DNA from: Prevotella sp.
GTDB taxonomy: Bacteria > Bacteroidota > Bacteroidia > Bacteroidales > Bacteroidaceae
Length of the DNA stretch: 64,000 nucleotides
Assembly (NCBI GenBank): GCA_017619755.1
Contig: JAFZRU010000007.1
Span: 1-64,000 of the forward strand
Direction of reading: 5' to 3'
The position numbers were made by a program, and so were the translations under genes. Positions 1-7,000 of this stretch are shown here, one piece after another (the first letter of the stretch is position 1; each line of letters starts with the position of its first letter). The notes below the pieces were generated by a model. The model worked only from the letters and a program-made list of their open reading frames with translations, made no database searches and was not told where the DNA came from.

Positions 1-846
1 GGTGCATTCATCGAGATTGCACCTGGCGTAGAAGGTCTCATCCACGTTTCTGAAATGTCTTGGAGCGCACACCTCCACTCTGCACAGGACTTCCTGAAGG
101 TAGGTGACGAGGTTGACGCTGTCATCCTTACACTCGACCGCGAAGAGCGCAAGATGAGCCTCGGCATCAAGCAGCTGAAGGACGACCCATGGGAGACCAT
201 CGAGGTCAAATACCCCCTCAATTCACGCCACACCGCCAAGGTACGCAATTTCACCAACTTCGGCATTTTTGTTGAGTTGGAAGAGGGCGTTGACGGCCTG
301 ATTCACATCAGCGACCTTTCCTGGACGAAGAAGGTGAAGCATCCTTCCGAGTTCACACAGGTAGGTGCCCCCATCGATGTCGTCGTGCTTGAGATAGACA
401 AGGAGAACCGTCGTCTGAGCCTCGGCCACAAGCAGTTGGAAGACAATCCTTGGGATACCTACGAGACCATCTACACCCCCGGTTCCGTACACACGGGCAA
501 GATTACCGAGGCGATGGACAAGGGTGCTGTGATTGCTCTCAACGAGGGCGGCGAAGGCTTCGCCACTCCGAAGCACTTGGTGAAGGAAGACGGCAGCCAG
601 GCCCAGCTTGGTGAGGAACTTCCGTTCAAGGTGATTGAGTTTGTGAAGGAGACAAAGCGCATCATCCTCTCCCACAGCCGTACTTTCGAGGAGGGCAAGG
701 AAGAGAAGAAGGCACGCGGTACCCGCCACACTACTCCCAAGAAAGAGGAAGCACCGGCCATCAACAACGTTGCCGCCGGCACCACCCTTGGTGACCTCGA
801 CGCACTTGCTGCACTGAAAGCAAAGATGGAAAAAGGAGAGAAATAA
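1..846 (+). CDS. rpsA: 30S ribosomal protein S1, C-terminal part (5' end outside window)
   Basis: The reading frame is open from the first base, so the gene starts upstream of the window. Three S1-type RNA-binding repeats can be read. The first is cut at its start and ends GVEGLIHVSEMSW. The second has NFGIFVELEEGVDGLIHISD followed by the typical RRLSLGHKQL end. The third is more divergent (GAVIALNEGGEGFATPKHL ... KRIILSHSRT). A lysine- and glutamate-rich tail ending MEKGEK closes the protein. S1 binds mRNA on the small ribosomal subunit and helps initiation. The repeat spacing (about 85 residues) and the DNPWD linker between repeats fit S1 rather than another S1-domain protein. A strong hairpin follows the stop codon. 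Confidence 0.95.
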   Translation, partial: GAFIEIAPGVEGLIHVSEMSWSAHLHSAQDFLKVGDEVDAVILTLDREERKMSLGIKQLKDDPWETIEVKYPLNSRHTAKVRNFTNFGIFVELEEGVDGLIHISDLSWTKKVKHPSEFTQVGAPIDVVVLEIDKENRRLSLGHKQLEDNPWDTYETIYTPGSVHTGKITEAMDKGAVIALNEGGEGFATPKHLVKEDGSQAQLGEELPFKVIEFVKETKRIILSHSRTFEEGKEEKKARGTRHTTPKKEEAPAINNVAAGTTLGDLDALAALKAKMEKGEK

Positions 847-874
847 AACCTCTACCTTCACTACTAAAACATTG

Positions 875-910
875 GAAGAGCCTGCCTGTTCCCAGGCGGG
901 CTCTTCTTGC
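875..910 (+). terminator. Terminator of rpsA
   Basis: A 14-bp stem (875-888 with 893-906, one G-T pair) closes a four-base loop and is followed by a short T-rich stretch. It starts 28 bases after the rpsA stop codon and separates rpsA from the uronate genes. Confidence 0.8.
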
Positions 911-948
911 CATAAGAAGCAAACGAATTAAATCTAAACCTAAGAAAA

Positions 949-2181
949 ATGGAAAGAACTTGGAGATGGTTTGGCAAGAACGACAAAATCACCCTTGCCA
1001 TGTTGCGCCAGATTGGCGTGGAGGGAATAGTGACCGCCTTGCACGACGTGCCATTGGGCGAAGTATGGACTCGTGAGAAGATTCGAGACCTTCGCGAATA
1101 CATCGAGAGTTATGGCATGCGCTGGAGTGTTGTGGAGTCGCTCCCCGTGGTTGAGACCATCAAGTATGGCGGCCCGGACCGAGACGAACAAATTGAAATT
1201 TACAAGGAAAGCCTTCGCAACCTCTCACAGGAGGGCATCCATACCATTTGCTACAATTTCATGCCAGTGCTTGACTGGGCTCGCACCGACCTGTTACATG
1301 CCAATCCCAATGGTTCGAGCAACCTCTACTTCAACTATGCCGAATTTGCCTATTTCGACATCTACATTCTCAAACGGGAAGGAGCCCGCGAGGAATGGGC
1401 ACGTTTCGAGTTCCCCGCCGGCGTAGGCCAGGGCCGCGACGTGTTAGCCGAAGCCGACGAACTTGCCAAGACGATGACCCCCGAAAAGGAGCACCAACTG
1501 GTGGAGAACATCATCATCAAGACCCAGGGATTTGTATCGGGCAATTTCAGCGAGAACGACGAGGCTCCCATACAGAAATTCCGCGACTTCCTCTCCCTCT
1601 ATGTAGGCATCGACAAGAAGCAGCTTCGCGAAAACATGCGCTATTTCTTAGAGGCCATCATGCCCACCTGTGAGGAATGTGACATGAACATGTGCGTGCA
1701 TCCAGACGACCCCCCCATTGAAATTCTCGGTCTGCCCCGCATCGTGCGTACGGAAGAGGACATCGAGTGGTTCCTCAATGCCGTACCCAACCGCCACAAC
1801 GGTCTTACATTCTGTGCCGGCTCACTTTCCGCTGGAGCCTACAACGACGTAGTGGCCATGGCACGCAAGTTTGCCCCCCGCACACACTTCGTACATCTCC
1901 GCTCCTGCCACATATTCCCCAACGGCGACTTCACCGAAGCCAGCCATTTGGGCGGTCGTGCCGACATCGTGGAACTCGCCCGTATCTTCGAGAAAGAGAA
2001 TCCTTCGCTCCCCATGCGTGTGGACCACGGCATGACCATGCTCGGCGACGAAGACCGCGGTTACAACGCTGGATATTCCTTCCTTGGCCGCATGTTTGCA
2101 TTGGGTCAGGTGCAGGGCATCCTCGCCACCGTTGACCGTGAGTTGGGCATCACTTACCGCCAACCCGGCTTTTTCGACTGA
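949..2181 (+). CDS. uxuA: Mannonate dehydratase (UxuA)
   Basis: Predicted to dehydrate D-mannonate to 2-keto-3-deoxy-D-gluconate (EC 4.2.1.8) in the cytoplasm, the step after fructuronate reduction in glucuronate breakdown. The 410-residue protein starts MERTWRWFGKNDKITLAMLRQ, a start typical of UxuA, and contains the TIM-barrel signatures CYNFMPVLDW, MCVHPDDPP and HLRSCHIFPNGDFTEASHLGG, which carry the metal-binding Cys/His residues of the family. Length is close to E. coli UxuA (394). It lies 49 bp upstream of uxuB on the same strand and probably shares its transcript. No clear Bacteroidetes promoter is visible in the 40 bp after the rpsA terminator, so how it is transcribed is open. Confidence 0.95.
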   Translation: MERTWRWFGKNDKITLAMLRQIGVEGIVTALHDVPLGEVWTREKIRDLREYIESYGMRWSVVESLPVVETIKYGGPDRDEQIEIYKESLRNLSQEGIHTICYNFMPVLDWARTDLLHANPNGSSNLYFNYAEFAYFDIYILKREGAREEWARFEFPAGVGQGRDVLAEADELAKTMTPEKEHQLVENIIIKTQGFVSGNFSENDEAPIQKFRDFLSLYVGIDKKQLRENMRYFLEAIMPTCEECDMNMCVHPDDPPIEILGLPRIVRTEEDIEWFLNAVPNRHNGLTFCAGSLSAGAYNDVVAMARKFAPRTHFVHLRSCHIFPNGDFTEASHLGGRADIVELARIFEKENPSLPMRVDHGMTMLGDEDRGYNAGYSFLGRMFALGQVQGILATVDRELGITYRQPGFFD

Positions 2182-2230
2182 TACCAAGGCAACAACTCCA
2201 CATCCAGTCAATCCTAACATCCATTCAACA

Positions 2231-3817
2231 ATGAAACTGACAGACATCACCTCCGGCCATTACGACGCCGGCGAATGGGAAGCCAAAGGTTACCAACTTC
2301 CCCGATACGACATTGCCGCCGTAGCCAAGAAGACGCATGAAGCCCCCACATGGGTTCATTTCGGCGGCGGCAACATCTTCAGGGCTTTTCCTGCTGCCAT
2401 CCTTCACGACGCCCTCAACTCCGGCGAATACGACCGTGGCGTCATCGTAGCCGAAACCTTCGACTATGACGTGGTGGACATGGCCTACACCCCCTACGAC
2501 AATCTCTCACTATTGGTAAGCCTTCAGTCATCCGGCACGATAGAGAAGAAAGTCATCGGTTCGGTGACAGAGGCATTGAAAGCCGACTTCCAACACGCTG
2601 ATTGGCAACGCTTAGTTGAAATATTCCGCACCCCAAGCCTTCAGATGATTTCCTTCACCATCACGGAGAAAGGCTACGTAGTGACACCCGCAGACCTTGA
2701 CCGCGGTCTCACGCCAATGCTTGCCATGGGCAAGGTGACAGCACTCCTTCTGGAACGTTTCAAGGCCGGGGCACTCCCTCTCACGATTCAGAGCATGGAC
2801 AACTGCTCTCACAATGGCGACCGCGTGAAAGCTGCCGTCTTTGCCTACGCCCGCCGCTGGCAGTCCGATGGTCTGGTACCCCAAGCCTTCATCGACTATC
2901 TTTCAGACGAGTCCAAAGTGACCTACCCATGGTCGATGATTGACAAAATCACCCCTCGTCCCCATCAGAAAGTGCAAGAAATCCTTGCCGCCGACGGCTT
3001 TGAGGACAACGCATACATCGAGACGGCGAAGCACACCTTCACCGCTCCCTTTGTCAACGCCGAGGAGGTGCAATACCTTGTCATAGAAGACAACTACACC
3101 AACGGTCGTCCTCCCCTCCACCTTGGCGGTGCCCTTTACACCACCCGTGAGACAGTGGACCAAGTGGAGACGATGAAGGTGACGACATGCCTCAACCCTC
3201 TCCACACCGCCATGTCCATCTACGGCTGCATGCTGGGCTACACCCTCATCTCTGCCGAGATGGGAGACAGCGACCTTCGCGACTTCATTCAAAAATTAGG
3301 TTACATAGAAGCGATGCCTGTTGTCACCGATCCCGGCGTACTCAACCCCTACGAGTTCATCGGCACGGTCATCAACCGCCGTCTGCCCAACCCCTTCCTG
3401 CCCGATGCACCGCAACGCATCGCCATGGATACGAGTCAGAAGCTGCCCATCCGTTTCGGAGAGACCATCAAGAAGTACATCGCACGAGGTCTTGACATGG
3501 ACAACCTCCAACTCATCCCACTCGTGCTTGCCGGCTATGCCCGTTATCTGAAAGGCATTCAGGATGACGGCACCCCCTTCACTCCCTCGCCCGACCCGAT
3601 GCTGGAGGAACTGCAAGCCATCGTGGCCCCCCTCGAAGTGGGCAAGAGTGAGCAGGACTACAGTTGCCTCAAATCGCTTTTCAGCCGTGCCGACGTCTTC
3701 GGCCTCGACCTCTATGCCGCCGGCCTTGGCGAACGGATAGAAGGCATGGTGAAAGAACTATACGCCGGGCCGGGCGCAGTTCGCACCACCCTTCACAAAT
3801 ATGTGAAAGCCCGTTGA
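2231..3817 (+). CDS. uxuB: Fructuronate reductase, mannitol dehydrogenase family (UxuB)
   Basis: Predicted NAD-dependent D-mannonate oxidoreductase (EC 1.1.1.57) interconverting D-fructuronate and D-mannonate. The 528-residue protein has an N-terminal Rossmann half (THVHFGGGN-type motif, seen as WVHFGGGNIFRAFPAAIL) and a C-terminal helical mannitol-dehydrogenase domain. The sequence YPWSMIDKITPRPH holds the conserved lysine region of the active site. The ATG at 2231 was chosen because it begins MKLTDITSGHY just after the uxuA stop. The open frame runs further upstream, but only through uxuA in another frame. Neighbours uxuA and uxaB support the uronate role. Mannitol dehydrogenase is a less likely alternative. 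Confidence 0.9.
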   Translation: MKLTDITSGHYDAGEWEAKGYQLPRYDIAAVAKKTHEAPTWVHFGGGNIFRAFPAAILHDALNSGEYDRGVIVAETFDYDVVDMAYTPYDNLSLLVSLQSSGTIEKKVIGSVTEALKADFQHADWQRLVEIFRTPSLQMISFTITEKGYVVTPADLDRGLTPMLAMGKVTALLLERFKAGALPLTIQSMDNCSHNGDRVKAAVFAYARRWQSDGLVPQAFIDYLSDESKVTYPWSMIDKITPRPHQKVQEILAADGFEDNAYIETAKHTFTAPFVNAEEVQYLVIEDNYTNGRPPLHLGGALYTTRETVDQVETMKVTTCLNPLHTAMSIYGCMLGYTLISAEMGDSDLRDFIQKLGYIEAMPVVTDPGVLNPYEFIGTVINRRLPNPFLPDAPQRIAMDTSQKLPIRFGETIKKYIARGLDMDNLQLIPLVLAGYARYLKGIQDDGTPFTPSPDPMLEELQAIVAPLEVGKSEQDYSCLKSLFSRADVFGLDLYAAGLGERIEGMVKELYAGPGAVRTTLHKYVKAR

Positions 3818-3821
3818 CATA

Positions 3822-3851
3822 AAGCCCTCCCACTTCCGGGAGGGCTTTTTT
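3822..3851 (+). terminator. Terminator after uxuAB
   Basis: A 10-bp perfect stem (3822-3831 with 3838-3847), six-base loop and T-run, placed 4 bases after the uxuB stop codon. It makes uxuAB a separate transcript from uxaB. Confidence 0.9.
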
Positions 3852-3893
3852 GTTGGACGCAAACCTTTACGTTAAATTAATGCATTCCGCGCA

Positions 3894-3923
3894 TTGGTAT
3901 TATTGGAAAAATGCGTAACTTTG
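3894..3923 (+). promoter_or_regulatory. Bacteroidetes-type promoter of uxaB
   Basis: A TTG at 3894-3896 and TAACTTTG at 3916-3923 are separated by 19 bp, matching the -33/-7 consensus known from Bacteroides. The predicted start of transcription leaves a leader of about 45 bases before the uxaB ATG. Confidence 0.75.
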
Positions 3924-3973
3924 CAACGCAAATCAAAAAAGCGAAAAACTACAAATTAATCTAATAAAAACAA

Positions 3974-5452
3974 ATGAAGAGATTGCAAGAATTGAACAAG
4001 CGCACCGCTCCGAAGAGCGTGATGCCTGAGAAAGTCATTCAGTTTGGTGAGGGAAATTTCCTTCGCGCCTTTGTCGATTGGATTATCTGGAACATGAACC
4101 AGAAGACCGACTTCAACGGCAGCGTGGTAGTGGTGCAACCCATCGAGCGTGGCATGGTGGATTGGCTGAACGGTCAAGACTGCCTGTACCATGTCAACCT
4201 TCAAGGCCGTGAGAACGGTGAGACAGTGAACAGCCTTGAGCGCATTGACGTCATCTCTCGTGCACTGAACCCCTACACGCAGAATTGGGCCTATTTGGCA
4301 TTGGCCGACCAGCCCGAAATCCGTTTCGTCATCTCCAACACCACGGAGGCCGGCATCGCCTTCGACGACAGCTGCAAGCTGAGCGACGCCCCCGCCAGCA
4401 GCTATCCCGGCAAATTGGTGCAGCTGCTCTACCGCCGCTACCAAACGTTCAACGGCGATCCCACCAAGGGCCTCATCATCATGCCTTGCGAGTTGATTTT
4501 CCTCAACGGCCACCATCTGAAAGAGTGCATCTACAAATACATCGAACTGTGGAAAGACGACTTCGGTGCCAACTATGAGGGTTTCAAGGAGTGGTTTACC
4601 AAATATTGCTACGTGTGTGCCACACTCGTTGACCGCATCGTCCCCGGCTTCCCCCACAAGGAGATTGCTGACATCCAACAGAAAATCAGCTACAAGGACA
4701 ACCTGGTGGTTCAAGCCGAAATCTTCCACCTGTGGGTGATAGAGAAGGCCGAGAACATGACATGCGAAGAGCTTCGCGCCGAGTTCCCCGCCGAGAAAGC
4801 CGGTTTGCACGTGCTGATTGCCGAGAGCGAGAAGCCCTACCACGAGCGCAAGGTGACATTGCTCAACGGTCCGCACACCGTTCTCTCCCCCGTGGCCTAC
4901 CTGAGCGGTGTCGATATCGTGCGTGACGCCTGCAACCACGAGGTGATTGGCAAATACATCCACAAGGTGCAATTCGAGGAGTTGATGGAAACCCTCAACC
5001 TCCCGATGGACGAGTTGAAGCAATTTGCTGCCGATGTGCTGGAGCGTTTCAACAATCCTTTCGTGGATCATCAAGTGACGAGCATCATGCTCAACTCCTT
5101 CCCGAAATTCTGTGCCCGCGACTTGCCAGGAGTGAAGGTGTACTTAGAGCGCAAAGGCGAGCTCCCCCAGGGTCTTGTCATGGGTCTGGCTGCCATCATC
5201 ACTTACTACAAAGGAGGTGTTCGTGAGGACGGTGCACCCATCGTACCTAACGACGCCCAAGAAATCATGGACTTGTTGAAGGAATTGTGGGCCACCGGTG
5301 ACACGCAGAAAGTTGCCGACGGCGCGCTCTCCGCCACCAACATCTGGGGTGAAGACCTTCACAACGTAGCCGGCCTGGCCGACCTGTTGAAGAAGGATCT
5401 CGACCTCATCCAAGAGAAGGGAATGCTCGAGGCCGTGAAGACCATCCTCTAA
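3974..5452 (+). CDS. uxaB: Tagaturonate reductase (altronate oxidoreductase, UxaB)
   Basis: Predicted to reduce D-tagaturonate to D-altronate with NADH (EC 1.1.1.58), the galacturonate branch of uronate catabolism. The 492-residue protein starts MKRLQELNKRTAPKSVMPEKVIQFGEGNFLRAFVDW, the UxaB form of the Rossmann motif. It contains ERKVTLLNGPHTVLSPVAYLSG, the conserved lysine and substrate-binding segment of the mannitol dehydrogenase superfamily. It is distinctly different from the uxuB product upstream, so the two are not a simple duplication. It has its own promoter and a terminator. UxaA and UxaC are not in the window. Confidence 0.9.
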   Translation: MKRLQELNKRTAPKSVMPEKVIQFGEGNFLRAFVDWIIWNMNQKTDFNGSVVVVQPIERGMVDWLNGQDCLYHVNLQGRENGETVNSLERIDVISRALNPYTQNWAYLALADQPEIRFVISNTTEAGIAFDDSCKLSDAPASSYPGKLVQLLYRRYQTFNGDPTKGLIIMPCELIFLNGHHLKECIYKYIELWKDDFGANYEGFKEWFTKYCYVCATLVDRIVPGFPHKEIADIQQKISYKDNLVVQAEIFHLWVIEKAENMTCEELRAEFPAEKAGLHVLIAESEKPYHERKVTLLNGPHTVLSPVAYLSGVDIVRDACNHEVIGKYIHKVQFEELMETLNLPMDELKQFAADVLERFNNPFVDHQVTSIMLNSFPKFCARDLPGVKVYLERKGELPQGLVMGLAAIITYYKGGVREDGAPIVPNDAQEIMDLLKELWATGDTQKVADGALSATNIWGEDLHNVAGLADLLKKDLDLIQEKGMLEAVKTIL

Positions 5453-5457
5453 GGCCT

Positions 5458-6060
5458 TTACACCTCATCCTTGATTTGAACTTCCTCGAAAACCTTGTAA
5501 CCATCAAGGTTTTCGAGGTTTGCTTTTTCCACCCTCACCTCTCCCATTCTGGAGACATAAACATTGAAAGGCACAAATTCCTCTGTGAGGATGTCTGGCC
5601 TCCCCACACTTCCAAGGAAGCGCAGGTTGTTTTCATCCCGCCCGTTATAGACCATTCCCAAGAGAACATTGTGGCGCATATACTCCTCGTCAAGGAAAGA
5701 CTCAAACATGGCCTTGCTGAACACCTTCTCAAAGAACGTGCTACCATCTTTTCTCGTGATGACCACCTTGATGAGATTGTTGCGGTATTGCTTTCCCCCA
5801 TCGTCGGTGATGACAGAGATGCTGTCGTTTGTGTATCTGTGCACCCTCACCTTGTAGGTGCTCCCCACCCACTTGACGGTGTCCACGGTGACATCTATCT
5901 CATTCATCTTGTGAATGATGGTGTCAGGCTCCACATTTTCACGCGGTTTCACGATGATATTGTTCTTGATGTTGTCGTTATCACTTTTCTTCCCACAAGA
6001 CACAAAGATGCCGGCTACCAATGTGAGAGTTGTCAAGGCTATGATTTTTTTCATTTTCAA
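5458..6060 (-). CDS. Hypothetical lipoprotein
   Basis: No family recognised. The 200-residue product starts MKMKKIIALTTLTLVAGIF and reaches VSCGKK, a lipoprotein signal peptide with the lipidated cysteine near residue 22, followed by a polar linker. The rest (for example DVTVDTVKWVGSTYKVRVHRYTN) reads as a small beta-rich domain likely to sit in the periplasm or on the outer membrane. It is a single-gene unit with its own promoter. Its 3' end overlaps the terminator of the convergent uxaB gene, with only 5 bases between the two stop codons. Confidence 0.8.
   Translation of the reverse strand: MKMKKIIALTTLTLVAGIFVSCGKKSDNDNIKNNIIVKPRENVEPDTIIHKMNEIDVTVDTVKWVGSTYKVRVHRYTNDSISVITDDGGKQYRNNLIKVVITRKDGSTFFEKVFSKAMFESFLDEEYMRHNVLLGMVYNGRDENNLRFLGSVGRPDILTEEFVPFNVYVSRMGEVRVEKANLENLDGYKVFEEVQIKDEV
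5484..5528 (+). terminator. Terminator of uxaB, inside the convergent gene
   Basis: A perfect 13-bp inverted repeat (5484-5496 with 5506-5518, nine-base loop) is followed on the + strand by a T-rich stretch interrupted by G and C. It lies within the last codons of the convergent lipoprotein gene, so those codons double as the uxaB terminator. Confidence 0.75.
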
Positions 6061-6092
6061 TCAATCTTGTTAATGGTTCTTTGTTTGTTCTG

Positions 6093-6122
6093 CAAAGGTA
6101 GCGCAAGCCGAAGACAAAACAA
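6093..6122 (-). promoter_or_regulatory. Promoter of the hypothetical lipoprotein
   Basis: Read on the minus strand, TTG (6122-6120) and TACCTTTG (6100-6093) are 19 bp apart. The predicted leader is about 27 bases. Confidence 0.7.
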
Positions 6123-6261
6123 AATAAAAATCGCAATTTTTATTTTTTTTGTTGAGGAGAAGCCAACCATCGGCGAAGCCAGAGGAACTATAAATCTGTC
6201 GTTGCGATGCAATTTCCGTCATATTTTTTGAAATGTGGCTTTCTGTTTTAAGAAATTTGTG

Positions 6262-6269
6262 TAACTTTG
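6262..6269 (+). promoter_or_regulatory. Likely -7 box of the polysaccharide operon
   Basis: TAACTTTG matches the -7 consensus, but no good -33 TTG is found at the usual distance. It lies about 66 bases before the ATG chosen for the first gene of the operon. Confidence 0.5.
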
Positions 6270-6335
6270 CAACAATTTTGCAATTTTTGTGTTATTATAA
6301 TAAAGAGAGCACAAGTTTTGGCCAGGTCATACGAT

Positions 6336-6965
6336 ATGGGAACGGCGAGTTTAGCCTACAGCCACGATGCGATGCGTGGTTGGCAGCGCTGCTTGAAACG
6401 GGTGGCAGACTTTGTCTGCGCCCTTTTGGGGTTGTTGTTCCTTTCCCCAGTGTTTCTCGCCATTGCCTTGGTGATGCGTTTTCAGAAAAACGGCCCTGTG
6501 ATTTTTCGTCAAGAGCGTATCGGCTACAAGGGTAAGCCGTTCACCATATACAAGTTCCGCACACTAAGCACTGTGGTGGAAGACGAGGGGCCGCAGCTGA
6601 TAGCCCGTAGCGACAGCGTGAAATCAACACCCTTCGAACGGTATCTCCGCGAGCACCACCTCGACGAACTCCCTCAGTTGTGGAATGTGTTGATAGGCGA
6701 CATGTCATTAGTGGGTCCCCGTCCTGAACGCAAATACTTCATCGACCAGATCATGGAGCACACCCACGACTACGTGTTGGTTTACCAGATGCGTCCAGGT
6801 CTGACATCCGAGGCTACGCTCTACAACGGCTACACCGACACAATGGGAAAGATGCTGAAACGCCTTGACATGGACATACGCTACTTGGAAAATCGCACGT
6901 TGATGCTTGACTTGAAAATCATCCTCAGCACAGTTTACGGCATGGTGAAAAGCCTGCCCGACTAA
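6336..6965 (+). CDS. Initiating sugar-phosphate transferase (exopolysaccharide)
   Basis: A bacterial sugar transferase of the WcaJ/PglC type, predicted to move a sugar-1-phosphate from a nucleotide sugar to undecaprenyl phosphate as the first step of polysaccharide synthesis at the inner membrane. It has one hydrophobic segment (FVCALLGLLFLSPVFLAIAL), then FRQERIGYKGKPFTIYKFRT and LDELPQLWNVLIGDMSLVGPRPE, the conserved catalytic and substrate motifs. The frame opens earlier at a TTG at 6267, but that codon lies inside the -7 promoter box, so the ATG at 6336 (MGTASLAY) is used, giving 209 residues, normal for the short form of the family. First gene of a five-gene operon. Confidence 0.85.
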   Translation: MGTASLAYSHDAMRGWQRCLKRVADFVCALLGLLFLSPVFLAIALVMRFQKNGPVIFRQERIGYKGKPFTIYKFRTLSTVVEDEGPQLIARSDSVKSTPFERYLREHHLDELPQLWNVLIGDMSLVGPRPERKYFIDQIMEHTHDYVLVYQMRPGLTSEATLYNGYTDTMGKMLKRLDMDIRYLENRTLMLDLKIILSTVYGMVKSLPD

Positions 6966-7000
6966 ACATTCACCTCCTCATAAAAACTACGATTTGAAAT

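Noticed and set aside
6267-6335. N-terminal extension of the sugar transferase from a TTG start
   Set aside because: The TTG lies inside the TAACTTTG promoter box, so it would not be on the transcript; the ATG at 6336 gives a normal-length protein.
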